Positions 21,102 to 28,582 are shown, numbered from the stretch's first letter. The stretch: 43,087 nt of DNA from Luteimonas sp. FCS-9 (GCF_001014645.1 NZ_LASZ01000022.1:1-43087), one strand, 5' to 3'. Translations and numbers: made by a program. The notes: generated by a model from the sequence alone, not told the origin.

Positions 21102-22775
21102 TCAGCGCCGGCGCAGGTCCTCGTCGCGCACGCCCTGCCGGTGCAGTTCCAGCACCATCGGCGTGATCGAGGCGATGCGTGCGTCGATGCGCGCGCGGGC
21201 GTAATAGTCCAGGTCCTCGCGCTTCTTGAGCGTGTTGAGCTGGATCAGCGCCTGTTCCGCCCGGCCGCCCAGGAATGCCGCCTCGGCCCAGGCCTCGCCG
21301 GCCCGGACCGGATCGCCGGCCATCTCGCTGGCGCGCGCGAACGCGCGCTGGAACGCCGGGTCGCCGCTGGAGGCGTTGAGCAGCGGCCGCAGCAGCGCCT
21401 GCGCCCGTCGGCCCGCGTCGGCGGTGTCGCGCTCGATCAGCACCGACGCGTAGCTCAGCACCACGGCCGGGTTGCGCGGCATGCGCTCGACCAGCGCCTC
21501 GAAGCGCCGGTCGGCGGCATCGGCCCGGCCTGCGCGGGCGTCGGCCTCGGCCACGCCCAGCGACAGCCAGACGTCGCCCGGGTAGGCGGCCAGCAGCGTC
21601 GACAGCTCGCGCGCGGCGGCATCGGCCTCGTTCGCGCGCAGCCGCGCGAACGCCAGCCCGTAGCGCTGGGCATCGGTCAGCGGCCCGGTCCGGCGCATCG
21701 CCTCGTACTCGCGGATGGCCGCCGACCAGGTGTTGGCGCTGAGCACGCGCAGGCGCTCGCGCGCCCAGCCGAACTGCACCGGGTCGGTGCCACCGGTGGC
21801 GCCGGGCGGCAGCCGCAGCGCCGCCGGCAGCAGCGGGTTGTCGAGCGCGCGCAGCGGCGCCTCGGGCGCTCCGTCCACCGGCACGCGCTCCACGCGCGAC
21901 CCCTGCGGGGTCGTCGTGGTGACCTGCACCGTGTCGCGGGCCATGCGCCCGGCGCGGTCGCGCGCCTCGCTGATGCGGGTCGTGGTGACCGGGTGGGTCT
22001 TGAGATAGTCCGGCAGCCGCTCGCGCTCGCCGCCCTGGTTGGTGCGCGACACCGCCTGCATGCGCTCGAACATCGAGGCCATCGCGTCGGGGTCGTAGCC
22101 GCTGCGCGCCAGCGTGCGGATGCCCAGCCGGTCGGCCTCGGACTCGTTGGAGCGGGTGTAGTCGATCTGCCGCTGCAGGGCGAGGCCCTGTGCACCGGCG
22201 AGCACCGCCATCGCGGCATCGTCGGACGAGTTGCTGCCGCTCTGCGAGGCCAGCGCGATCGCGCCGAGCATCGCAAGCAGCATCGGCATCTGGTCGCGCT
22301 GGGCACGCTCGACGCCGCGCAGCACGTGCGACTGGGTCACGTGCGCAATCTCGTGCGCCAGCACCGCGGCGACCTCGTCCTCGCTCTCGGCCGCCAGCAC
22401 CAGGCCGGCGTTCATGCCGATGTAGCCGCCGAGCGTGGCGAAGGCGTTGATGCTGCGGTCGCGCATCATGAAGAACGTGAAGGGCTGCTGCGGGCGGTCG
22501 CTCGACGCCGCCAGCCGCGTGCCGGTGGCGCGCAGCCAGTTCTCGACCAGCGGGTCCTCGAGCACGTAGTTGTAGTGCCGCAGTTGCGCCAGCAGCATCT
22601 GCCCGTACTCGGACTGCTTGGCCGGGCTGAGCACGGTGCCTGCCGACGAACCGATGTCCGGCAGCCGCGTGTCCTGGGCCGGCGCGCCGACCGTGGCGCC
22701 GGCCAGCGCCAGCGCAACGGCGGTGGGCAGCAGCCGGGAACGGGCGGGGCGGCGGGCGGTTCGGATCAAGGGCAT
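21102..22775 (-). CDS. bepA: M48-family periplasmic metalloprotease with TPR region (BepA-like)
   Basis: A 557-residue exported zinc protease. The N-terminus has a signal peptide with a hydrophobic core (about 15-30) and a likely cleavage after APA (31-33). The protease domain holds H141-E-x-x-H145 and a third ligand in the NESEADRLG helix near residue 235. From about residue 330 the sequence is helical and alanine-rich, with TPR-like repeats, as in BepA/YfgC (487 residues in E. coli). BepA assists assembly of LptD and other outer-membrane proteins through the BAM complex and degrades stalled forms. The start is the ATG just before the signal peptide. It is divergent from the glutaredoxin gene. 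phoB follows on the same strand 218 bases further on, but probably has its own promoter. Confidence 0.9.
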   Translation of the reverse strand: MPLIRTARRPARSRLLPTAVALALAGATVGAPAQDTRLPDIGSSAGTVLSPAKQSEYGQMLLAQLRHYNYVLEDPLVENWLRATGTRLAASSDRPQQPFTFFMMRDRSINAFATLGGYIGMNAGLVLAAESEDEVAAVLAHEIAHVTQSHVLRGVERAQRDQMPMLLAMLGAIALASQSGSNSSDDAAMAVLAGAQGLALQRQIDYTRSNESEADRLGIRTLARSGYDPDAMASMFERMQAVSRTNQGGERERLPDYLKTHPVTTTRISEARDRAGRMARDTVQVTTTTPQGSRVERVPVDGAPEAPLRALDNPLLPAALRLPPGATGGTDPVQFGWARERLRVLSANTWSAAIREYEAMRRTGPLTDAQRYGLAFARLRANEADAAARELSTLLAAYPGDVWLSLGVAEADARAGRADAADRRFEALVERMPRNPAVVLSYASVLIERDTADAGRRAQALLRPLLNASSGDPAFQRAFARASEMAGDPVRAGEAWAEAAFLGGRAEQALIQLNTLKKREDLDYYARARIDARIASITPMVLELHRQGVRDEDLRRR

Positions 22776-22907
22776 CGGCTCGGGAATCGGGAAGGCGGGG
22801 CCGGCGCGACCAGCATGCCGGCACGCTCCAGCGCGGGCGTGAACCCCATGTTAAGCCGGACGCGTGGCGCGGCGGCGGCATCATCGCCCCGTGACCCGGC
22901 TTTGACC

Positions 22908-22913
22908 GACAAT
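22908..22913 (+). promoter_or_regulatory. Candidate -10 box (GACAAT) for the glutaredoxin operon
   Basis: GACAATGGCCGC has the same form as the -10 of the tRNA-Pro promoter (GACAATGCCCGC). If real, the ATG at 22912 lies inside the promoter. The messenger would start near 22920 and the TTG at 22942, with its GGAG, would be the true start. No strong -35 is seen. Confidence 0.45.
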
Positions 22914-22941
22914 GGCCGCACAAGTTTCCCCGGAGACCGAC

Positions 22942-23232
22942 TTGACTACCCAATCCCCCGATTCGGCGACGCCCGAGATCGTCATGTACACGAGCGCGAT
23001 CTGCGGCTACTGCGCCGCCGCCAAGACCTTCCTCAAGAGCCAGGGACTGGCGTGGCGCGAGGTGCGCGTGGACCTCGACGCCGGCGAGCGCCAGCGCATG
23101 GTCGAGCGCGCGCGCCGTACCAGCGTGCCGCAGATCTTCGTCGGCCAGACCCACGTCGGCGGCTACGACGACATGATGGCGCTGCACCGCCAGGGCGGCT
23201 TCCTGCCGCTGGTCGAGGGCGCGGCCCGGTGA
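22942..23232 (+). CDS. grxC: Glutaredoxin (GrxC-like)
   Basis: A 96-residue dithiol glutaredoxin that reduces protein disulfides and mixed disulfides using glutathione. The active site CGYC lies in TSAICGYCAAAK. The cis-proline TSVPQIFVG and the glutathione-binding GGYDDM motif follow, as in Grx3. The start is uncertain. An upstream ATG at 22912 gives 106 residues but sits in a probable -10 box and lacks a ribosome site. The TTG at 22942 has GGAG at a normal distance and gives the usual length, so it is chosen. The stop overlaps the GTG start of the AhpD-like gene (GTGA), so the two redox genes form an operon. Confidence 0.9.
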   Translation: MTTQSPDSATPEIVMYTSAICGYCAAAKTFLKSQGLAWREVRVDLDAGERQRMVERARRTSVPQIFVGQTHVGGYDDMMALHRQGGFLPLVEGAAR

Positions 23233-23630
23233 GCGGCGCTGCGACCGACGGCGAGGGCGACCGGCTCGCCGAGTTCACCGCGTTCCGCAAACGCATGAAC
23301 GAGCGCATCCTCGCCGAGCCCAACCAGGTGGTGCGGCGTTTCTTCGCGCTCGACACGCAGACTTACCAGGCCGGCGCGCTCGACGTGAAGACCAAGGAAC
23401 TGCTGGGACTGGTGGCCTCGCTGGTGCTGCGCTGCGACGACTGCATCAGCTACCACGTCGCCCAGTGCAAGGAGGCCGGCGCGAGCCGCGCGGAACTGTT
23501 CGAGACGTTCTCGGTGGGCCTGGTCGTGGGCGGCAGCATCGTCATCCCGCACCTGCGCCGCGCCGTCGATTTCCTCGATCGCCTGGAGCAGGGCGAGGCT
23601 GTCGCGCCCGCCGGCCACGACCACGGCTGA
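23229..23630 (+). CDS. Carboxymuconolactone decarboxylase / AhpD-like protein
   Basis: A 133-residue all-helical protein of the CMD/AhpD superfamily. The CxxC pair in LRCDDCISYHV (about residues 73-83), followed by the conserved histidine, is the AhpD peroxidase-type active site. This favours a thiol-based redox role over the decarboxylase one. It starts at the GTG overlapping the glutaredoxin stop. That start gives MSGAATDGEGD..., and no later start would keep the family's first helix. Coupling to a glutaredoxin suggests that glutaredoxin may reduce it; this is inferred. The last residues are histidine-rich (GHDHG) but too few to suggest metal binding. Confidence 0.88.
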   Translation: MSGAATDGEGDRLAEFTAFRKRMNERILAEPNQVVRRFFALDTQTYQAGALDVKTKELLGLVASLVLRCDDCISYHVAQCKEAGASRAELFETFSVGLVVGGSIVIPHLRRAVDFLDRLEQGEAVAPAGHDHG

Positions 23631-23665
23631 TCGCGCCGCGCGTTGCACGCGTCCTGTCCCGTGGT

Positions 23666-23695
23666 TTGGGGCCGGGCGGGCGCATCGGGCATAAT
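23666..23695 (+). promoter_or_regulatory. Candidate promoter for icd
   Basis: TTGGGG (23666-23671) and CATAAT (23690-23695) are spaced 18 bases apart. The start of transcription would be near 23702, giving a leader of about 69 bases before the icd ATG. Confidence 0.5.
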
Positions 23696-23770
23696 GCGGC
23701 GGTTTTCTTCCTTCATTTCACCCGGCGCCGCGCGCAACGCGGCGTCCCTGCGCAGGGACCTTCCCCCGAC

Positions 23771-24778
23771 ATGACGCACACGATTACGGTTATCCGCGGC
23801 GACGGTATCGGCCCGGAGATCATGGACGCCACGCTGCACGTGCTCGATGCGATGCAGCTGGGTCTGAAGTACGAGGACGCCGACGCCGGCCTGATGGCGC
23901 TCGACAAGCACGGCGAACTGCTGCCGGCCGCAACGCTCGAGTCGATCCGCCGCAATGCGGTCGCGCTCAAGAGCCCGCTGACCACCCCGGTGGGCGGCGG
24001 CTTCAGCTCGATCAACGTCGAACTGCGTCGCCAGTTCGACCTCTACGCCAACGTGCGTCCGGCGACCTCGTTCCCGAACACGCGCTCGCGCTTCTCCAGC
24101 GGCGTCGACCTGATCACGATCCGCGAGAACACCGAAGGCTCGTACATCAGCGAAGGCCAGGAAGTGTCGGCCGACGGCGAGAGCGCGGTCTCGATCACCC
24201 GCATCACCCGCAAGGGCTCGGACCGCATCGTCCGCTACGCGTTCGATCTGGCCCGCAAGACCGGCCGCAAGAAGGTCACGATCGTCCACAAGGCCAACAT
24301 CCTCAAGAGCACCTCGGGCCTGTTCCTGAAGGTCGCCCGCGAGGTCGCGGCCGAGTACCCGGACATTGAGGCCAACGAGATGATCGTCGACAACACCTGC
24401 ATGCAGCTGGTGATGCGCCCCGAGCAGTTCGACATCATCGTGACCACGAACCTGTTCGGCGACATCATTTCGGACCTGTGCGCCGGCCTCGTCGGCGGCC
24501 TGGGCCTGGCGCCGGGCGCGAACATCGGCAAGGACGCGGCGATCTTCGAGGCCGTGCACGGCTCGGCCCCCGACATCGCCGGCAAGGGCGTCGCCAATCC
24601 CTGCGCGCTGCTGCTGGCCGCCGCGCAGATGCTCGACCACCTGGCGCTGCCCGATCAGGCCCAGCGGCTGCGCGGCGCGATCGTCGCCACGCTCGACGCG
24701 AAGGACGGCGTCACGCCGGACCTGGGCGGCACCGGCACCACGATGGGCTTCGCGCAGGCAATCGCCTCGCGGCTCTGA
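23771..24778 (+). CDS. icd: Isocitrate dehydrogenase, NAD-type
   Basis: This TCA-cycle enzyme oxidises isocitrate to 2-oxoglutarate and CO2. It is a short form of 335 residues, unlike the NADP enzyme of E. coli (416). It opens with ITVIRGDGIGPEI. It has the substrate-binding RENTEGSY region (about 119-126), the metal-binding aspartates in NLFGDIISD, and EAVHGSAPDIAGK, typical of the beta-decarboxylating dehydrogenases. The short length and the family to which it belongs point to NAD as coenzyme. That is known for xanthomonad relatives, but I did not verify the specificity residues. It is preceded by a promoter candidate and followed by a clear intrinsic terminator, so it appears to be a single-gene unit. 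Confidence 0.93.
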   Translation: MTHTITVIRGDGIGPEIMDATLHVLDAMQLGLKYEDADAGLMALDKHGELLPAATLESIRRNAVALKSPLTTPVGGGFSSINVELRRQFDLYANVRPATSFPNTRSRFSSGVDLITIRENTEGSYISEGQEVSADGESAVSITRITRKGSDRIVRYAFDLARKTGRKKVTIVHKANILKSTSGLFLKVAREVAAEYPDIEANEMIVDNTCMQLVMRPEQFDIIVTTNLFGDIISDLCAGLVGGLGLAPGANIGKDAAIFEAVHGSAPDIAGKGVANPCALLLAAAQMLDHLALPDQAQRLRGAIVATLDAKDGVTPDLGGTGTTMGFAQAIASRL

Positions 24779-24796
24779 CCCGCTCGCGGGTCCATG

Positions 24797-24829
24797 CGAC
24801 AAGGGCGCCGTTCGGCGCCCTTGTCGTTT
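24797..24829 (+). terminator. Intrinsic terminator after icd
   Basis: A perfect 14-base stem (24797-24810 with 24813-24826), effectively with a tight GTTC loop, is followed by TTT. It lies 19 bases after the icd stop and may serve the opposing YccA gene in the other direction as well. Confidence 0.88.
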
Positions 24830-24865
24830 CCGGCGTCGGGGACGCGATGTCCCGCTCGTCGGCGG

Positions 24866-25651
24866 TCAGTCGCGCGACTGCAGCTTCGCGAGCAGCCGCA
24901 GGAACTCGACGTACAGCCACACCAGCGTGACCATCAGGCCGAACGCGCCGTACCACTCCATGTACTTCGGCGCGCCGTGCTCGACGCCGGTCTCGATGAA
25001 GTCGAAATCCAGCACCAGGTTCAGCGCGGCGATCACGACCACGAACAGGCTGAAGCCGATCCCGAACAGGCCCGATTCGTGGATCAGCGGCACCTGGATG
25101 TTGAACAGGCCCAGCACGATCGTCGCCAGGTAGACCAGCGCGATCCCGCCGGTCGCGGCGACCACGCCGAGCTTGAAGTTCTCGGTGGCCTTGATCAGGC
25201 CGCTGCGGTACACCGCCAGCAGCGCGAACAGCGTGCCGAAGGTCAGCATCACCGCCTGCATCACGATGCCGGGGAAACGCGCCTCGAACATGGCCGAGAT
25301 CGCGCCCAGGAAGCAGCCTTCGACCAGTGCGTACGCCGGCGCGGTCACCGGCGCCCATGCCTTCTTGACCACGGTCACGATCGCCAGGATCAGGCCGCCG
25401 ATCGCGCCGCCCCAGGCGTAGAGGCCGAAGCTCGACGTAGGCAGGCCGTCCGGTCCGATGGCCTGCGACCAGGCGAACGCGGCGGTCAGTACCGCCAGCA
25501 GGAGCAGCAGCCCGGTCTTGTTGACCGTGCCGTTGAGCGTCATCGCCTCGCCATCGCGGGTGACGACGCTGCCGCTCGCGAGGTCGAGGAAGGTGGATTC
25601 CTGCAAAGTGGGATTGCCGCTGCGCATGGCCTGGAGCCCCTGTTCGTTCAT
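24866..25651 (-). CDS. Bax inhibitor-1 / YccA-family membrane protein
   Basis: A 261-residue polytopic protein with seven hydrophobic helices after a soluble N-terminal stretch of about 40 residues, and a final helix WLYVEFLRLLAKL. The pattern and sequence fit the BI-1 family, in the subgroup with long N-termini found in proteobacteria. E. coli YccA in the same family binds FtsH and limits its activity; BI-1 relatives can be pH-gated calcium leaks. Whether this protein acts on FtsH (encoded at 40642) is unknown. The ATG at 25651 is chosen. An ATG at 25627 and one at 25672 are alternatives, and none has a strong ribosome site. It converges on icd. Confidence 0.9.
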   Translation of the reverse strand: MNEQGLQAMRSGNPTLQESTFLDLASGSVVTRDGEAMTLNGTVNKTGLLLLLAVLTAAFAWSQAIGPDGLPTSSFGLYAWGGAIGGLILAIVTVVKKAWAPVTAPAYALVEGCFLGAISAMFEARFPGIVMQAVMLTFGTLFALLAVYRSGLIKATENFKLGVVAATGGIALVYLATIVLGLFNIQVPLIHESGLFGIGFSLFVVVIAALNLVLDFDFIETGVEHGAPKYMEWYGAFGLMVTLVWLYVEFLRLLAKLQSRD

Positions 25652-25696
25652 GTCCGGATCGCCGGCCAGCATACACGGCGGTCCGGGCCGGGCGCG

Positions 25697-25725
25697 TTGA
25701 CAGCGTGCCTGCCGGTTCCGACAAT
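25697..25725 (+). promoter_or_regulatory. Strong sigma-70-type promoter of the tRNA-Pro/tRNA-Arg unit
   Basis: A consensus TTGACA (25697-25702), a 17-base spacer and GACAAT (25720-25725) are followed by the GC-rich discriminator GCCCGCG. The predicted start lies about 43 bases before tRNA-Pro. A GC-rich discriminator is typical of stable-RNA promoters under stringent control. Confidence 0.8.
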
Positions 25726-25775
25726 GCCCGCGTCCGACGGCCCCCGGCCGGATGGATTCGACCGCTCGGTTCCGG

Positions 25776-25852
25776 CGGGGTATAGCGCAGTCTGGTAGCG
25801 CGCCTGCTTTGGGAGCAGGATGTCGGGGGTTCGAATCCCTCTACCCCGACCA
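25776..25852 (+). tRNA. tRNA-Pro (TGG)
   Basis: A 77-base tRNA with encoded CCA. Acceptor CGGGGTA pairs with TACCCCG. The anticodon stem CCTGC/GCAGG holds loop TTTGGGA (anticodon TGG), and the T-arm has GGTTCGAATCC. It lies 32 bases before tRNA-Arg. Confidence 0.97.
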
Positions 25853-25884
25853 TCGAAGGTGACCGGTCGCAGCGTGTCCCGCGG

Positions 25885-25961
25885 GCGCCCGTAGCTCAAC
25901 CGGATAGAGCACCGACCTTCTAAGTCGGGGGTTACAGGTTCGATTCCTGTCGGGCGCGCCA
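25885..25961 (+). tRNA. tRNA-Arg (TCT)
   Basis: A 77-base tRNA with encoded CCA. Acceptor GCGCCCG pairs with CGGGCGC. The anticodon stem CCGAC/GTCGG holds loop CTTCTAA (anticodon TCT). It is probably co-transcribed with tRNA-Pro. Confidence 0.97.
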
Positions 25962-26033
25962 TGCAATCAAGGGGTTGGGCAGTCGATGACGCCGCCTCCA
26001 GACAATTCTCCTCACAATTCCGCCTTCTTTCGG

Positions 26034-26059
26034 AAGGGCCGAGTGCATGCCCGGCCCTT
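26034..26059 (+). terminator. Candidate hairpin after tRNA-Arg / yciE-like gene
   Basis: A perfect 8-base stem (26034-26041 with 26052-26059) with a 10-base loop lies between tRNA-Arg and the converging DUF892 gene. There is no T-run, so this is tentative. Confidence 0.35.
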
Positions 26060-26075
26060 GCCTGGGGATGGCTGA

Positions 26076-26573
26076 TCAGCCGGTCCCGGCGGCGGCCTGG
26101 TTGCCGCCCTGTTCGGCCAGCAGCGTCAGCTTCTCGTCGGTGGCCTTTTCCTCGGCCAGCGTCTCCTGCAGCAGCTTGACCGCGTCGGTGTAGCCGAGCT
26201 GCTTGGCGATCGCGCACAGCGTGCCGTACGCCGCGATCTCGTAGTGTTCCACCTTCTGTGCGCCGCCAATCAGCGCCGCGTCGCGCAGCGGGCCCTTGTC
26301 GATCGCGTCGATCACTTCCTTGCTCTCCTCGACCAGGCCTTCCATCGCCGCGCACTTGATGCGCTTCAGGCGCGTGTCCAGCAACTCGACCACGCGGTCG
26401 AGCCGTTCGATCTGGACGGTGGTCTCTTCCAGGTGCGCCTCGAACGCCGCCGCCAGTTGCGGGTTGTCGGCCGCACGCGCCAGGCGTGGCAGTGCCTTGG
26501 CCATCTGGCGCTCGGCCGAATGGGTATCCGAGAGTTCGTGGACGAACAGCTCTTCGAGCGTCTTGACCGCCAT
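26076..26573 (-). CDS. Ferritin-like YciE/DUF892 protein
   Basis: A 165-residue four-helix-bundle protein of the DUF892 (YciE) family (about 168 residues in E. coli). Family carboxylate/histidine ligands appear at regular helix positions: HELSDTHSAE near 12-21, EAHLEETTVQIERL near 45-58, KVEHYEIAAYG near 107-117 and EEKATDEKL near 141-149. Such proteins bind a di-metal site and are stress-induced in enterics, but their function is not established. GAGGAG lies eight bases before the ATG at 26573, which makes this start secure. The C-terminus (QAAAGTG) is short and flexible. It is the first of three minus-strand genes that lie between the tRNA-Arg and tRNA-His genes. Confidence 0.9.
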   Translation of the reverse strand: MAVKTLEELFVHELSDTHSAERQMAKALPRLARAADNPQLAAAFEAHLEETTVQIERLDRVVELLDTRLKRIKCAAMEGLVEESKEVIDAIDKGPLRDAALIGGAQKVEHYEIAAYGTLCAIAKQLGYTDAVKLLQETLAEEKATDEKLTLLAEQGGNQAAAGTG

Positions 26574-26845
26574 CGGGGTGTCTCCTCGTGGAATGGGATG
26601 GACCTGTTTAGGCGCCGGCTCGTCTCGGGTGCGTGAGATCGCGACGACGATCGGGCGCCATGCCTGCAAGCGTGTGGGCGGCGCGCCGCATCGCCGGTAC
26701 CGCATGCCGACGTGCGGCGACGATCCGGACGTGTCCTGGCAGCGGGATGCCTCGCCATCGCCATCGCCCTCGCTCGCGTGTCGCGTATGGACGCACGATC
26801 AGCGCCAGGGCGCCCGCTTCGGCGTGGACGATGCCCTCGCGTGCG

Positions 26846-27157
26846 TCAGGCGTCGACGTCGCGTTCGCCCGGCGGCGCGTCGTATGCGGGCATCGTGACA
26901 TCGGCCGCGGGCCGTGCCGCGCGCTGCGTCGCGGCAGCGGGCAGCCTGCAGTAGCCGTGCGCCTCGGCCAGCGCCATCAGCCGGTCGAAGGCGGCATCGA
27001 CGAACGCCGCCTGGTCGGGGGTGACGAGGCCTTCGATCGCCTCCTCGCGCTCGCGCCAGTAGTGCCAGAACTCCTCGATCGCCGGCCTGGCCTCGAACAG
27101 CAGTGCGAGTTCCTCCTCCCAGGCGTCGAACAACGTTTGAAGTCTGCGTCGTGGCAT
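26846..27157 (-). CDS. Hypothetical acidic protein
   Basis: A 103-residue protein I do not recognise. It is acidic and helical, with a WEEELALLFEARPAIEEFW stretch and HYWREREEAIEGLV (about residues 13-45), and an alanine/proline-rich, probably disordered tail ending ERDVDA. There is no signal peptide or membrane helix. Codon use looks like its neighbours, with G or C at most third positions, which supports real coding. No good ribosome-binding site precedes the ATG at 27157. It lies between the YciE-like and isochorismatase genes on the same strand, with 272 and 137 bases of flanking space in which I see nothing. The function is unknown; a small regulator or adaptor is one possibility. Confidence 0.6.
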   Translation of the reverse strand: MPRRRLQTLFDAWEEELALLFEARPAIEEFWHYWREREEAIEGLVTPDQAAFVDAAFDRLMALAEAHGYCRLPAAATQRAARPAADVTMPAYDAPPGERDVDA

Positions 27158-27294
27158 GGAGGGGGCCGGTGACCGGAAGGCGATCCGCACGATGGCCGGC
27201 GGGTTTGCCACGATGGCGTGAGCGTCGCCTTCGCACCGATGAATAGGTGTGACGATATTGCACGCAGCATCGTCGGCACGCGACGGTTCCGGTG

Positions 27295-27837
27295 TCAGAA
27301 CGCGTCCAGCGCCGTGCTCGCGCGCGCGACGGCGAAGTCGCAGTGCCGCAGCACCGCGAGCCCGTCGCTGCGCCGACGGGCGCTGCTCGAGGCCACGCAG
27401 TCCGAGACGACCACCACGTCGATCTCGAGCATCCGCGCATCGAGCGCGGTCGCCAGCACGCAGGCCTCGGCCGAGACGCCGGCCAGCAGCAGGCGCCGGA
27501 TGTTCCGGCTTTCCAGGATGAAATGCAGCGCGGTCTGGTGGAAGGCGGAATGGCGTGGCTTGAGTACCAGGCAGTCGTCGGGCTGGGGCTCGAGGTGGTC
27601 GAGGATCGGCGCGGCCCTGGAGGCGCGGGCCAGCGTCACCAGCGACGAGAATTCGGACCGCCAGGCCCCGGTGTTGTCGTTGGCGTAGATGCACGCGCCA
27701 CCCCGTTCGCGCACGCGTCGTTTCAGCCGGGCGAGCCGGGGCGCGATGTCGATCGCGGCGCGGCGCAGCGGTTCGCCGCGAGGGAAGTCGAAGGTGCTGA
27801 TCATGTCGAGGATGAGCAGGGCGGGCGTTGCGGTCAT
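27295..27837 (-). CDS. Isochorismatase-family cysteine hydrolase
   Basis: A 180-residue cytoplasmic hydrolase with the isochorismatase fold. The catalytic triad is D11 in LLILDMIS, K93 in LVLKPRHSAF and C126 in AGVSAEACVLATA, all in the usual places. An aromatic/asparagine stretch YANDNTG lies near residues 51-57. Members hydrolyse small amides or isochorismate (nicotinamidase, N-carbamoylsarcosine amidase and others); the substrate here cannot be told. The ATG at 27837 (MTATPALLIL) is preferred to 27900 because it directly precedes the first beta-strand and has GGGAGA upstream. There is no obvious operon partner. Confidence 0.9.
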   Translation of the reverse strand: MTATPALLILDMISTFDFPRGEPLRRAAIDIAPRLARLKRRVRERGGACIYANDNTGAWRSEFSSLVTLARASRAAPILDHLEPQPDDCLVLKPRHSAFHQTALHFILESRNIRRLLLAGVSAEACVLATALDARMLEIDVVVVSDCVASSSARRRSDGLAVLRHCDFAVARASTALDAF

Positions 27838-28021
27838 CGTCTGGCGTGTCTCCCGGATGCGCCGGGCGGCGGCTCGCGTCCCCGGCAGGGTCGCGGCCAA
27901 CGCCTGGCCCGGCAGGAGTTATTGCCGCGCTCGCGTCGGGAGGGCGTGAGGGGCGACCGTCACGGTGGTGCCAACGCGCATCCGCGGCACGGCAGGGCGG
28001 GCGGCGTCGATGCGGACGCGC

Positions 28022-28050
28022 TGCCATTTCGCCCGGCGCCGCGCTACAAT
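28022..28050 (+). promoter_or_regulatory. Candidate tRNA-His promoter
   Basis: The -10 TACAAT (28045-28050) is followed by GCGCGCCCGC, and a poor -35 (TGCCAT, 28022-28027) lies 17 bases upstream. The 16 bases starting at the -10 are identical to those at the tRNA-Lys promoter. A second -10-like TAGAAT lies at 28107-28112, nearer the tRNA. The space 27838-28163 holds nothing else I can identify. Confidence 0.5.
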
Positions 28051-28163
28051 GCGCGCCCGCCGCGCGGGCCGTTTCGAAAGCATGTCGTTCGCGATGCGTT
28101 TCGGGATAGAATGCGCGGCCGCCGGATCGACCCACCCGGGTCGCGACGGCGATGCGGATCTGT

Positions 28164-28241
28164 GGTGGCTGTAGCTCAGTTGGTTAGAGTACTGGATTGT
28201 GATTCCAGTGGTCGGGGGTTCGAATCCCCTCAGCCACCCCA
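28164..28241 (+). tRNA. tRNA-His (GTG)
   Basis: The anticodon stem CTGGA/TCCAG holds loop TTGTGAT (anticodon GTG). Acceptor GTGGCTG pairs with CAGCCAC. The encoded G at 28164 is the extra -1 guanosine of tRNA-His and pairs with C73. CCA is encoded. Confidence 0.97.
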
Positions 28242-28271
28242 CCGTTTCAGGATGCGATGCCCCCCCGGGTC

Positions 28272-28301
28272 TTGCATCGGCGCGCAAGGCGGTATTACAA
28301 T
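28272..28301 (+). promoter_or_regulatory. Promoter of tRNA-Lys
   Basis: TTGCAT (28272-28277) and TACAAT (28296-28301), with an 18-base spacer, are followed by the GC-rich discriminator GCGCGCCCGC. Confidence 0.65.
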
Positions 28302-28317
28302 GCGCGCCCGCTTCATC

Positions 28318-28393
28318 GGGCCGTTAGCTCAGTTGGTAGAGCAGTTGACTCTTAATCAATAGGTCCAAGGTTCGAATCCTTGACGGCCCACCA
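28318..28393 (+). tRNA. tRNA-Lys (CTT)
   Basis: A 76-base tRNA with encoded CCA. Acceptor GGGCCGT pairs with ACGGCCC. The anticodon loop CTCTTAA gives anticodon CTT. The rest is close to E. coli tRNA-Lys. Confidence 0.97.
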
Positions 28394-28397
28394 GTTA

Positions 28398-28433
28398 CGA
28401 AGAACGCCCGGCATCGCCGGGCGTTCTTCGTTT
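28398..28433 (+). terminator. Intrinsic terminator after tRNA-Lys
   Basis: A perfect 15-base stem (28398-28412 with 28416-28430) with a 3-base loop, followed by TTT. It starts four bases after the tRNA. Confidence 0.92.
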
Positions 28434-28582
28434 GGCATTTGGTCGCGGGATTCGAACCTGCGGTTCGCCTGCTGCGCAGGTCCGGCCATGCGCAGCGCGC
28501 ATGGCGTTCGCGCGCGCTGCGGCGGGATGGGCGCAGGCGTCGCGATCGTCTACGATGCCGCCGTCCGCGGGGCGGGCACGAT

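Noticed and set aside
22880..22912. A PHO-box-like pair (GGTCAAAGCCGGGTCAC on the minus strand) upstream of bepA
   Set aside because: The half-sites match at only 4-5 of 7 positions and have no A/T-rich spacer. In GC-rich DNA this is near background.
25950..26075. An attachment-site duplicate of the tRNA-Arg 3' end
   Set aside because: I looked for the last 20 bases of tRNA-Arg again up to tRNA-His and did not see them. No integrase gene is present.
26574..26845. A gene between the YciE-like protein and the acidic orphan
   Set aside because: Short frames on both strands are arginine-rich and overlap genuine genes. I see no start with a ribosome site and no motif.
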